Part shown: in pieces, positions 1-7,456 of the stretch
Layout: the number at the start of each line of letters is the position of its first letter
How positions within the stretch are numbered: position 1 is the stretch's first letter
Assembly: GCA_002440885.1 (NCBI GenBank)
Contig: DJVY01000123.1
Coordinates: forward strand, 1-14,176
From: Bacteroidales bacterium UBA6244
GTDB lineage: Bacteria; Bacteroidota; Bacteroidia; Bacteroidales; F082
Reading direction: 5' to 3'
DNA length: 14,176 bases
Notes under the pieces: generated by a model
Database searches by the model: none
Told to the model about the DNA's origin: nothing
Seen by the model: the letters and a program-made list of their open reading frames with translations, nothing else
Made by a program: the position numbers and the translations under genes

Positions 1-458
1 GTTTATGGCATGGCGCTTCGTGGAATTTTGTGATCTGGGGCGCTTATCATGGTATTTTTCTGGTACTGGAGCGGGGATTTCTGTTTAAAGTTTACAGTGC
101 CATCGGGAAATTCCCCAGCATGATTATTACTTTTTTTATCGTAATGATTGGCTGGGTATTTTTCCGGATAGAAACCGAAACCGATGCGCTACTGTTTTTG
201 TCCAGAATGTTTGCATTTGATTTTCACGTTCATCCTGAAATCTCAGGAGAGTTCTTTACTTTTCTGGTCATTGCTGTGTTCTTTGCCTTTTTCACTTACT
301 TTAAATGGGGGCAACGTATACAGGACTTAGTTTACTTTAAACCTTATGTCGACGTCCGCCATATCAGCGTGGCCATGTTGTGTATATTTCTGTTGATTCT
401 TTCGGTAAGTTCCATCACGGCCTCGGGCTTTAATCCATTCATCTATTTTAGATTCTAG
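1..458 (+). CDS. MBOAT-family O-acyltransferase (AlgI/DltB-like), C-terminal part
   Basis: The gene is cut by the left edge; the reading frame is open from base 3, leaving 151 codons. It starts inside the hallmark MBOAT motif: LWHGASWNFVIWGAYHG (visible residues 1-17) holds the two conserved histidines, H3 of LWHG and H16 of AYHG. One of these is the catalytic histidine in AlgI-type enzymes. The remainder is hydrophobic, with several membrane segments and the familiar GWVFFRIET-type stretch (about residues 50-58). The family moves acyl groups, usually acetyl, across the cytoplasmic membrane onto exported polysaccharides or teichoic acids. The next gene begins 1 base after the stop and encodes an AlgJ/AlgX-like partner, so exopolysaccharide O-acetylation is the best guess. 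The glycan substrate cannot be read from the sequence. The GTG at base 30 is internal to the motif and is not the real start. Confidence 0.93.
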   Translation, partial: LWHGASWNFVIWGAYHGIFLVLERGFLFKVYSAIGKFPSMIITFFIVMIGWVFFRIETETDALLFLSRMFAFDFHVHPEISGEFFTFLVIAVFFAFFTYFKWGQRIQDLVYFKPYVDVRHISVAMLCIFLLILSVSSITASGFNPFIYFRF

Positions 459-459
459 C

Positions 460-1776
460 ATGAATACAAGGTCAAAATATATACGGTACTCTTTGTTTCT
501 GCTTATCGCGGTATTTTTAATGATGCCCGCCATTCAACAGGTGACACAAATAGTTGATTTAACTCCTCTAAAGGGAGCTATTAAAACCCCAACAAAGGCC
601 AAACTTACTGTAGATTCATGGTTCTCGGGTGATTATCAGCCTATTGAAGAGGAATACCTGAATGAAACTTTTGGATTCAGAAGTGTTTTTGTTCGAATCA
701 ATAATCAAATTGCTTTTAGCTTTTTCAGGAAAGCCAAAGCCAACGGGGTTATCATAGGCAAAAAAAATTACTTGTACGAAAAAAATTACCTGAAAGCCTA
801 TGGCGGTCTTGACTACATTGGCTCCGATAGCATTCGCCGACGTATTGAGCGATTGAAAATGATTCAGGATACGCTTGCCACGCTCAACAAGCAGTTGGTT
901 GTTGTTTTTGCCGCAGGAAAAGGTTCCTTTTATCCTGAGTATTTCCCGGATGAATATGCTATTCCGGCTGACTCTACAAATTATTCTTCCCATATCGCAT
1001 TGGCGCGAAAAAACGGATTGGATTTTATCGATTTCAATAGCTATTTCATTGACAACAAATTGAAATCGCCCTATCCACTTTATCCCCAATATGGCATTCA
1101 CTGGAGTCATTACGGCATGTCTCGGGTAGCTGACTCGCTCATAAAATATATTGAAAATGCACGACAAATTGATATGCCGGATATTTATTGGGATGAAATT
1201 ACCCTGAGCCAACCACTCGACACTGACTATGACATTGCTGATGGAATGAATATCTTATTTCGCCTGAAATCTTTTGATATGGCTTATCCGAAAATTAAGT
1301 TTGAGTCAGATTCAGGAAAAGTAAAGCCTTCTGTTTTAGTAATTTCAGATAGCTTTTATTGGGGAATATTCAATATGGGCTTTTCCAAAGTGTTTTCTAA
1401 TGATCATTTTTGGTTTTACAACAAACAAATTTATCCGGATAGTTTTAAAGAACCACTTTCAACAGATCAAATCAACCTGATTGAAGAGATTAATAAACAC
1501 GATGTAATCATTATCATGGCCACCGAAGCAACCCTTCCGGGTTTAGGATGGGGTTTTATTGAACAGGCTTTCAATTCATATACCAATCCGGATTTAGAAA
1601 GCAAAAACCGGATGAGCTATTGGTTGGAAGTTGAAGAAATGAAGCGTATTATCCGCGCAGATAGTCTGTGGATGAATCTTGTAATCAAGAAAGCCGCTGA
1701 CAAAAACATCGATGTGGATTCGATGTTAAGTCTGGATGCAAAATACGTAATCGACAGGAAAAAAGCAGGAAAGTGA
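460..1776 (+). CDS. AlgJ/AlgX-like SGNH-fold O-acetyltransferase partner (DHHW-type)
   Basis: This 438-residue protein has a single N-terminal membrane anchor or signal (about residues 10-29) after a basic start, so the rest should lie in the periplasm. Region 57-80 (GDYQPIEEEYLNETFGFR) resembles the opening of the AlgJ/AlgX/DHHW family. GIHWSHYG (212-219) matches the family block carrying the catalytic His (H214). VISDSFYWG (294-302) matches the block with the nucleophilic Ser (S298). In AlgJ and AlgX the His sits in a D-x-H motif, but here the Asp position is Gly212. The gene follows the MBOAT gene by 1 base, so translational coupling is likely. By family the protein would take the acetyl group from the MBOAT channel and pass it to a secreted glycan. 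Its stop lies 14 bases from the stop of the convergent murF-alr gene. Confidence is high for the family and moderate for activity. Confidence 0.85.
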   Translation: MNTRSKYIRYSLFLLIAVFLMMPAIQQVTQIVDLTPLKGAIKTPTKAKLTVDSWFSGDYQPIEEEYLNETFGFRSVFVRINNQIAFSFFRKAKANGVIIGKKNYLYEKNYLKAYGGLDYIGSDSIRRRIERLKMIQDTLATLNKQLVVVFAAGKGSFYPEYFPDEYAIPADSTNYSSHIALARKNGLDFIDFNSYFIDNKLKSPYPLYPQYGIHWSHYGMSRVADSLIKYIENARQIDMPDIYWDEITLSQPLDTDYDIADGMNILFRLKSFDMAYPKIKFESDSGKVKPSVLVISDSFYWGIFNMGFSKVFSNDHFWFYNKQIYPDSFKEPLSTDQINLIEEINKHDVIIIMATEATLPGLGWGFIEQAFNSYTNPDLESKNRMSYWLEVEEMKRIIRADSLWMNLVIKKAADKNIDVDSMLSLDAKYVIDRKKAGK

Positions 1777-1790
1777 TTTAAATTCTCCCC

Positions 1791-4274
1791 CTATTCATGG
1801 TAATAAATTCTCTTCACGCGTCTTGATATCCGGCTCAGTATCTCGTAGGGTATTGTTTTGGCTTGATGCGCCAGCGATGAAACTGTATGTTCTTCGTTAA
1901 AAACGATCACGTCATCGTTTTCTTTGGCTTCTATACCGGTTAGGTCTACCATGCACATGTCCATGCAAATGTCACCAATGATGGGCACAGGTTGGTTGTC
2001 GATGTACAGAAACGACCTTTGGTTTCCCAGCGCGCGCAGAAGTCCGTCGGCATAACCAATGCTTACTATCCCCACCGGACTGTCCTTTTCGGCCACCCAA
2101 CTTCGGTTGTAACCAACACTTTCGCCTTTTTTTACCTGACGAATCTGCACCAGCACCGATTTAAGCCGGATGGCATGATCGAGTTGCATGGCCGGATCGC
2201 CCACGCCATACATGCCAATGCCCAACCTGACCATGTCCATATGAGAGGCAGGAAAACGGCTGATTCCGGAAGAGTTGGCCAGATGAAACAATACTTTGTG
2301 ACTGAAATGACGCGTTATCAGTTCCTTTATGGCATACATCCTGCTGATCTGTTCTTGTGTAAAGTCGTCAAATTCAGGCCTGTCGCTGGCAGCCAGATGC
2401 GAAAAAACAGACTGTAGATACAGGTACGGATTTTTCCTGATCATCGCAATCACAGCCTCCAGGTCTTCGGCATCGAAGCCGAGGCGGTGCATGCCTGTGT
2501 TTACTTTCAGGTGAATTTTTACCGGCTTGTTTTGTGGCAACACATTCCTTTTTATTGCTTTTTCGAGCAGTCGCAGGGTACGGAAATTAAAAATTTCCGG
2601 CTCAAGCTGATGCCTTATCATCGCATCCATGGCATGTTCTTCTGGACTCATAACCAATATGGGCAACTCGATGCCGGCTTTGCGGAGCTCGACACCTTCG
2701 TCGGCGTAAGCCACGGCCAAATAATCAACCTGATGGTACTGCAACACATTGGCAATTTCAAAACTCCCGCTTCCATACGAAAAGGCCTTCACCATAGCCA
2801 TGATCTGTGTCCCCGGGCTGACTTTCGCCCGAAACTTATTCAGGTTGTTTATCAAGGCGTTCAGGTTAATCTCGAGTACAGTTTCATGGGCTTTTTGTTG
2901 CAGAATCCGGCTAAGCTCTTCAAATTCAAACACCCGCGCTCCCTTGAGGAGGATAGTGCGTCCCGACAAACTTGCAAACGAAAAATTCCGGATAAGATCT
3001 TCAGTACTATCAAAGAAAAGCGAACCACGCTCAAATTTGTCGGCTTGCCGGCTGATGGCTTTGCCAATGCCAATGAGTTGATGGATATTTTTTTCCTTGA
3101 GTAAACTCGCCACATGACTATATAGGTCAACCTCGTTTTGGCCACTTTGCAGGATGTCGCTCAGGATAACTGTTTTCTGTTTGTGCTGGTTTTGTTGGTT
3201 CAGGAAGTCCAGCGCTATGGCAAGTGAATTGAAATCAGAGTTGTACGCATCGTTGATGATGGTGCTGTTGTTTATCCCTTCCTTGAGCTCCAGTCGCATG
3301 GCTACCGGTGTGAGCAACTGCATGCGGGCGTTAATAACCTCAGTTTGGTAACCCAGATGCAACATTGTGGCCCAGCAATGGATAGCGTTTTCGATGGAAG
3401 CCTCATCAGTAAAAGGGATGGTAATGTTTAATAGCTCTCCTTTATATCTGGCTTCAACCGCCGTCGATTTTTCCTGATGACGAATGCCTTTAATGACCAA
3501 AGTGCAGTCCTCATCTTTACCCCAGGTAAAAGCCTTAATTTTCTCGAGGATGCCCGATCTTATTACCGCGCCATGAATTTCTTTGTGATCGGATCTGTAT
3601 ATCAGCGTATCGACCCGTGTAAAGAGCTTTAGTTTCTCTCCCGTTTTTTGGGCGTGGTTGATAAAATTTTCATCGTGGGCAGGCCCCAGGTTGGTAAATA
3701 CGCCAATTGTAGGCTGGATAATAGGTTGAAGGAACTGCATCTCTTCAGGTTCGGAGATGCCGGCCTCAAAAATACCCAACTCATGCTGGCTGCTCATTTG
3801 CCAAACCGACAGCGGAACACCAATCTGGGAGTTGTAACTTTTCGGACTCCTGATGATTTTTTTATCGTCGTGGAGCAACTGGTAGAGCCATTCTTTCACA
3901 ATGGTCTTTCCATTGCTTCCGGTAATGCCGATAACCGGGATCGGATGATGCTTCCGGTGCTCTGCCGTAAGACGCTGCAAAGCTGTTAAAGTGGAGTTAA
4001 CAACAAAAAACGAGGCTTCCGGAAATTTGGTTGTCTCATCGGTAAGGCGGGTCACAACAAAATAGCGGACTCCCTTTTTATAAAGACTGCCGATATAGTG
4101 ATGGCCATCGTTACGTTTGCTGGCCAGTGCAAAAAACAAAGCTCCTTCAGGGGAAATCAGTTTGCGGCTATCGATAAGGATATCATAAACAACAACATCC
4201 TCCGGATTCGGGCTATGCAGCTGTCCCTGAAATATTTTTACAAGTTCACTGCCGGAGTATTGTTTATGTTGCAT
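1791..4274 (-). CDS. murF-alr: Bifunctional MurF ligase / alanine racemase fusion
   Basis: The protein has 827 residues and two enzymes. The N-terminal half (about 1-455) is MurF, which adds D-Ala-D-Ala to UDP-MurNAc-tripeptide using ATP in the cytoplasm. Its ATP-binding loop is GITGSNGKT (116-124), followed by KSYNSQIGVP (145-154), an ENAIHCWA motif (295-302) and NDAYNSD (341-347). The C-terminal half (about 465-827) is a PLP-dependent alanine racemase. K496 in MVKAFSY is the expected PLP lysine, Y722 in SVGYNRSW aligns with the second catalytic base (Tyr265 of the Geobacillus enzyme), and SIGYADG and GDICMDM are family blocks. The fusion therefore makes D-Ala and uses D-Ala-D-Ala in neighbouring steps of peptidoglycan precursor synthesis. 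Such fusions are typical of Bacteroidota. The gene lies 41 bases downstream of pdxA on the same strand. No key residue is missing. Confidence 0.97.
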   Translation of the reverse strand: MQHKQYSGSELVKIFQGQLHSPNPEDVVVYDILIDSRKLISPEGALFFALASKRNDGHHYIGSLYKKGVRYFVVTRLTDETTKFPEASFFVVNSTLTALQRLTAEHRKHHPIPVIGITGSNGKTIVKEWLYQLLHDDKKIIRSPKSYNSQIGVPLSVWQMSSQHELGIFEAGISEPEEMQFLQPIIQPTIGVFTNLGPAHDENFINHAQKTGEKLKLFTRVDTLIYRSDHKEIHGAVIRSGILEKIKAFTWGKDEDCTLVIKGIRHQEKSTAVEARYKGELLNITIPFTDEASIENAIHCWATMLHLGYQTEVINARMQLLTPVAMRLELKEGINNSTIINDAYNSDFNSLAIALDFLNQQNQHKQKTVILSDILQSGQNEVDLYSHVASLLKEKNIHQLIGIGKAISRQADKFERGSLFFDSTEDLIRNFSFASLSGRTILLKGARVFEFEELSRILQQKAHETVLEINLNALINNLNKFRAKVSPGTQIMAMVKAFSYGSGSFEIANVLQYHQVDYLAVAYADEGVELRKAGIELPILVMSPEEHAMDAMIRHQLEPEIFNFRTLRLLEKAIKRNVLPQNKPVKIHLKVNTGMHRLGFDAEDLEAVIAMIRKNPYLYLQSVFSHLAASDRPEFDDFTQEQISRMYAIKELITRHFSHKVLFHLANSSGISRFPASHMDMVRLGIGMYGVGDPAMQLDHAIRLKSVLVQIRQVKKGESVGYNRSWVAEKDSPVGIVSIGYADGLLRALGNQRSFLYIDNQPVPIIGDICMDMCMVDLTGIEAKENDDVIVFNEEHTVSSLAHQAKTIPYEILSRISRRVKRIYYHE

Positions 4275-4315
4275 GCAAGCGATGTTTGGTTATAAAAGGA
4301 AATTTATACAGAGGA

Positions 4316-5434
4316 CTAATCCAACAGATCGGCGATTTCGGAATTGTCTTCTTTGTGTTTTCCGTTGTCGCGCAGCAAACCAAACGGAAGCGGGTTTGCC
4401 GTGGTTTCGTCGTACTGTAAGCGGTTGTTAAAAATGTCAATGGCCAGATAAATGGCATTGCGCAATGGTTCTTCGGAGGCCAACCCCTTGCCTGCGATGT
4501 CGTAAGCTGTTCCATGAGCCGGTGAGGTGCGCACGATGGGAAGTCCTGCGGTAAAATTAACTCCCTGATTAAAAGCCAGCGTTTTAAATGGAATAAGCCC
4601 CTGATCATGGTACATGGCCAGGATGCCGTCAAACTTTCGGTAATCGCCTGCAAAAAAGCCATCGGCCGGAAACGGGCCAAAAGCCAACAAGCCGTCTTTC
4701 TTAGCCTGGTTGATCGCCGGAATGATAATCTGCTCTTCTTCATGGCCAATTTGACCGTTTTCGCCGGCGTGGGGGTTTAGTCCCAGCAAAGCAATCTTGG
4801 GTTTCTGAACACCAAAATCGCGAATGAGTGAATTGTTGAGCACGTTTATTTTATGCAATATCAATTCTTTGGTCAGCTTTTCTGAAACACTTTTTAACGG
4901 AATATGCCCTGTGATGGTGCCAACACGCAATGCGCCCGAAACCATGAGCATTAAGTAGTCGGGGCTTTCAAACTGGCTGGCGAAAAACTCGGTATGACCC
5001 GGAAAGTTAAAGGTATCCGACTGGATATTTTCCTTCGAAATGGGAGCCGTTACCACCACATCAATTTTCTCTGTTTTCAAATCGTTTACCGCGTATTTAA
5101 GGGCTTCATGGGCAAAATGCCCGGCTCTTTCGACCGATTGTCCGAACTCAATTTTTATTTCATTCTCCGACAGGTTGACCAGATTTATCTTGCGGCTTTT
5201 TAGGTAAGCAGCATCTCTAATGGTGTTGTAGTTAAAATCGTTGGCATTCAGGTTTTTCCTGTTGTACGACAACACACGCGAAAGTCCGTAAATAACGGGA
5301 GTGAACATGTCGAGCATTCTGTTGTCGGACAGTGCTTTCACGATGACTTCATAGCTGATTCCGTTCATGTCGCCGTGTGTGATGCCTACCCTGATTTTTT
5401 TATCTCTGTCGATTATCGGCTTACCTTTTTGCAT
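4316..5434 (-). CDS. pdxA: 4-hydroxythreonine-4-phosphate dehydrogenase PdxA
   Basis: This 372-residue cytoplasmic protein is close to or slightly longer than usual PdxA. PdxA oxidises 4-phosphohydroxy-L-threonine with NAD+ in the DXP-dependent route to pyridoxal 5'-phosphate, working with PdxJ. All family landmarks are present: VGITHGDMNGISYE near the N-terminus (16-29), VVTAPISKEN (127-136), FPGHTEFF (144-151), TGHIPLK (175-181), LGLNPHAGENGQIGHEE (217-233), GPFPADGFF (253-261) and MYHDQG (274-279). H177, H222 and H276 match the three metal-binding histidines known in the E. coli enzyme. A family-like promoter box lies about 80 bases upstream, at 5514-5544 on the same strand. The stop is 41 bases before murF-alr, so the two genes are probably co-transcribed and PLP supply sits beside a PLP-dependent racemase. 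Confidence 0.96.
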   Translation of the reverse strand: MQKGKPIIDRDKKIRVGITHGDMNGISYEVIVKALSDNRMLDMFTPVIYGLSRVLSYNRKNLNANDFNYNTIRDAAYLKSRKINLVNLSENEIKIEFGQSVERAGHFAHEALKYAVNDLKTEKIDVVVTAPISKENIQSDTFNFPGHTEFFASQFESPDYLMLMVSGALRVGTITGHIPLKSVSEKLTKELILHKINVLNNSLIRDFGVQKPKIALLGLNPHAGENGQIGHEEEQIIIPAINQAKKDGLLAFGPFPADGFFAGDYRKFDGILAMYHDQGLIPFKTLAFNQGVNFTAGLPIVRTSPAHGTAYDIAGKGLASEEPLRNAIYLAIDIFNNRLQYDETTANPLPFGLLRDNGKHKEDNSEIADLLD

Positions 5435-5513
5435 ACTTTTTGAATTTTATAATCTGTTTCCGGTCAATCTTCCGGTTCTTGAAATTGCACCAAAAACCCA
5501 CCAGATCAGCTTG

Positions 5514-5544
5514 CAAAAGTAAGATTTTTTAGGCTTGTTTCAAG
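5514..5544 (-). promoter_or_regulatory. Candidate Bacteroidota promoter for pdxA
   Basis: Read on the - strand, TACTTTTG (5521 to 5514) fits the Bacteroidota -7 consensus TAnnTTTG exactly. CTTG (5544 to 5541), 19 bases upstream, matches three of four bases of the -33 TTTG element at the expected spacing. Transcription would start near 5508, giving a leader of roughly 75 bases before the pdxA ATG. This is a motif match only. Confidence 0.5.
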
Positions 5545-5602
5545 ACCAAACTGCTGATCGCGAAAACTAATCTCAAATATATTGGGATTCGTGGTGCTTA
5601 AA

Positions 5603-5634
5603 TGTGCCCCATGTTGGTATATTTTACACTTTTG
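5603..5634 (+). promoter_or_regulatory. Weak candidate promoter for obgE
   Basis: CACTTTTG (5627-5634) matches the -7 consensus TAnnTTTG except at the first base, and is followed by CA as many such boxes are. TGTG (5603-5606), 20 bases upstream, is a one-mismatch -33 element. The leader would be about 30 bases. The box shares the 10-mer ACTTTTGCAA with the pdxA box in mirrored orientation, which supports it a little. Confidence 0.3.
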
Positions 5635-5671
5635 CAAAATAGAATGTGTATATTTAAAATCAGAATAAGTC

Positions 5672-6667
5672 ATGGCTTCCTCAAATTTTGTTGATTACGT
5701 TCGTATCTTTTGTCGCTCAGGCAATGGAGGCGGGGGTTCGGTTCACTTCAGGCGCGAGAAATTTATTCCTTTTGGTGGTCCTGATGGCGGCGATGGAGGA
5801 AAAGGTGGCGATGTGGTGATGGTGGGCAATGCACAGATGTGGACCTTGTTGCACTTGCGCTATACCCGACATCTGCATGCCGCCAATGGTGGCAATGGAG
5901 GAGCGCAGCAACGCACCGGAGCAAGTTCTGACAACGTCATTATCCAGGTTCCTTTGGGTACTATTGCACGAAACAACGAAACTGGTGAGGTGCTGGGCGA
6001 AATTACCCACGATGGGGAATCCGTTGTGCTCCTGCCCGGCGGCCGGGGAGGCCTGGGTAATGTGAACTTTAAATCAGCCACCAACCAAGCCCCAAAATTT
6101 GCGCAACCCGGTGAAGAAGGAATGGAAGCCGCCATTGTATTTGAGTTGAAAATCCTGGCCGATGTAGGCTTGGTGGGCTTTCCCAATGCCGGAAAATCGA
6201 CCCTTTTGTCGGTTCTGTCAGCAGCGCGTCCCGAAATTGCCGATTATCCCTTCACTACCCTTGTGCCCAACCTCGGCATCGTGGCCTACCGCGACCAACA
6301 GTCTTTTGTAATGGCTGATATTCCTGGGATTATAGAAGGAGCATCGGAAGGAAAGGGCCTTGGCCTCCGGTTTTTACGACATATCGAGCGAAATTCACTG
6401 CTGCTTTTTCTGGTTCCTGCCGATGCCGATGATATTACAAAACAATATTTGGTTCTGCTGAACGAATTGCAACAGTACAACCCCGAATTACTCGACAAAC
6501 AACGTGTACTGGCCATTTCCAAATCGGATATGCTGGATGATGAACTCATGGCCGAAATAAAACCCGACCTGCCCAAAGACTTACCGGTAATTTTTATCTC
6601 ATCGGTGACCAACCAGGGTATCATGCAGCTAAAAGATATAATCTGGAAGAAATTGAATACGTATTAA
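5672..6667 (+). CDS. obgE: Obg-family GTPase ObgE/CgtA
   Basis: This 331-residue protein is an essential-type GTPase that binds the large ribosomal subunit and acts in ribosome maturation and stress control. The first ~160 residues form the glycine-rich Obg fold (SGNGGGGSVHFRREK at 16-30, GGPDGGDGGKGGD at 35-47, PGGRGGLGNVNF at 122-133). The G domain follows: G1 GFPNAGKS (169-176), switch region DYPFTTLVPN (191-200), G3 DIPGIIEGA (216-224), G4 SKSD (283-286) and G5 ISS (309-311). G4 is normally NKxD; the Ser for Asn is a tolerated variation in this family. The protein ends soon after G5, so the C-terminal OCT domain seen in Firmicutes is absent. The start is set by the family-typical opening FVDYVRIFCRSG. 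No Shine-Dalgarno sequence is visible. The gene is divergent from pdxA. Confidence 0.97.
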   Translation: MASSNFVDYVRIFCRSGNGGGGSVHFRREKFIPFGGPDGGDGGKGGDVVMVGNAQMWTLLHLRYTRHLHAANGGNGGAQQRTGASSDNVIIQVPLGTIARNNETGEVLGEITHDGESVVLLPGGRGGLGNVNFKSATNQAPKFAQPGEEGMEAAIVFELKILADVGLVGFPNAGKSTLLSVLSAARPEIADYPFTTLVPNLGIVAYRDQQSFVMADIPGIIEGASEGKGLGLRFLRHIERNSLLLFLVPADADDITKQYLVLLNELQQYNPELLDKQRVLAISKSDMLDDELMAEIKPDLPKDLPVIFISSVTNQGIMQLKDIIWKKLNTY

Positions 6668-6669
6668 TG

Positions 6670-6698
6670 GGGTTCGGGCTTACGAATATCCTCAACCC
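6670..6698. terminator. Stem-loop between convergent obgE and the regulator gene
   Basis: GGGTTCGGG (6670-6678) can pair with CCTCAACCC (6690-6698) around an 11-base loop. The stem has nine positions with one C-C mismatch and one G-T wobble. It lies in the 36-base gap between the two convergent stops, where a bidirectional terminator would be expected. There is no T-tract on either side, so it is not a standard intrinsic terminator. Confidence 0.35.
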
Positions 6699-6703
6699 TC
6701 TCA

Positions 6704-7360
6704 TCACTCCAACTCGATGATGTTGTTTTTTATAGCGAATTTCACCAGATCAACCGTAGTTTTCAGGTTGATTTTTTTCATGATGTTGGTTTTATGGGTT
6801 TCAACCGTTCTTACACTGATGAATAATTTTTCGGCAATGCAGCGGTTCGAAAGGCCTTCAGCAAACAGCTTTAACACTTCCATTTCGCGATCGGATAAAT
6901 CTTTTTGTCGGTTTTCTTTCTCCGAATGGTCGATGTCCTTATCGCTTAAGTAACTGGCTAAAAGTATATTGGTAATCGTCTTGGCGTAATATTCAAACCC
7001 GTTTCGTAACGTATAAATGGCTTCCAGCATTTCTGATCGGTTGGTATCGCGTGCCAGATGGCCTTTGGCTCCGGCCTTGATCATGCGTAAAATAAAAGTC
7101 TCATCATTGTACATCGATAAAATCAACACTTTTATTTTCGGAAAACGTTGAGTCAGCATTTTAACGTCTTCCGTATCTTTCAGGTCAGGCCGATAGTACA
7201 CCAGCAATCCGATGTGCACATGTTCCTCGTTGTTTTTTCTGATCATGTCTTCCACCGTGTGGGCGGTGTAGGTAAGCTCAATGTCTTCAACATCAGCCAA
7301 CAACGCCTTGATGGCGTCGCACACCACAGGATGTTCATCTACTAAAGCCATTCTTATCAT
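6704..7360 (-). CDS. NarL/LuxR-type response regulator with a degenerate receiver
   Basis: The 218-residue protein has a receiver-like domain (about 1-125) and a LuxR-type helix-turn-helix (about 152-215). The DNA-binding half is canonical, with LSDREMEVLKLFAEGLS (155-171), IAEKLFISVRTVETHK (175-190) and a terminal helix. In the receiver the acidic pair is present (D8, E9), but the phosphoacceptor position is Val54 in LLVYYRP, where active relatives have LLDxxMP. The spacing confirms this: E. coli NarL has D14 and D59, 45 apart, and E9 plus 45 is 54. The conserved Lys (NarL K109) aligns with Arg104 in LARD. Codon 54 is GTG, two base changes or more from an Asp codon. The protein is therefore unlikely to be switched by Asp phosphorylation. 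No histidine kinase is next to it. It lies 93 bases downstream of the LpxR-like gene on the same strand and may be co-transcribed or separated by the hairpin at 7430-7456. Its targets are unknown. Confidence 0.93.
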   Translation of the reverse strand: MIRMALVDEHPVVCDAIKALLADVEDIELTYTAHTVEDMIRKNNEEHVHIGLLVYYRPDLKDTEDVKMLTQRFPKIKVLILSMYNDETFILRMIKAGAKGHLARDTNRSEMLEAIYTLRNGFEYYAKTITNILLASYLSDKDIDHSEKENRQKDLSDREMEVLKLFAEGLSNRCIAEKLFISVRTVETHKTNIMKKINLKTTVDLVKFAIKNNIIELE

Positions 7361-7429
7361 AATCCTTTTGCTGACTGAGGTAGCGAAATTACGAAATGTT
7401 CGCCGGATGAGCCTCCTGTGTCATTAATA

Positions 7430-7456
7430 TAAAATCATTTTAAACAGCTGATTTTA
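7430..7456 (-). terminator. AT-rich stem-loop at the end of the LpxR-like gene
   Basis: TAAAATCA (7430-7437) and TGATTTTA (7449-7456) form a perfect 8-base inverted repeat around an 11-base loop. It includes the stop codon of the LpxR-like gene, and on the - strand it is followed by a short A/T-rich stretch. It could attenuate transcription before the downstream regulator gene, but the stem is AT-rich and weak. Confidence 0.3.

Noticed and set aside
616..1212. A 198-codon open frame on the - strand
   Set aside because: It is antisense to the well-supported AlgJ/AlgX-like gene and has no recognisable domain.
1777..1790. A terminator expected between the convergent AlgJ-like and murF-alr genes
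   Set aside because: The 14-base gap holds no inverted repeat or T-tract, so no terminator can be supported there.
2487..3104. A 205-codon open frame on the + strand
   Set aside because: It is antisense to murF-alr, whose motifs are complete across this region.
4264..4749. A 161-codon open frame on the - strand
   Set aside because: It overlaps the pdxA coding region in another frame and shows no family signature; pdxA explains the sequence fully.
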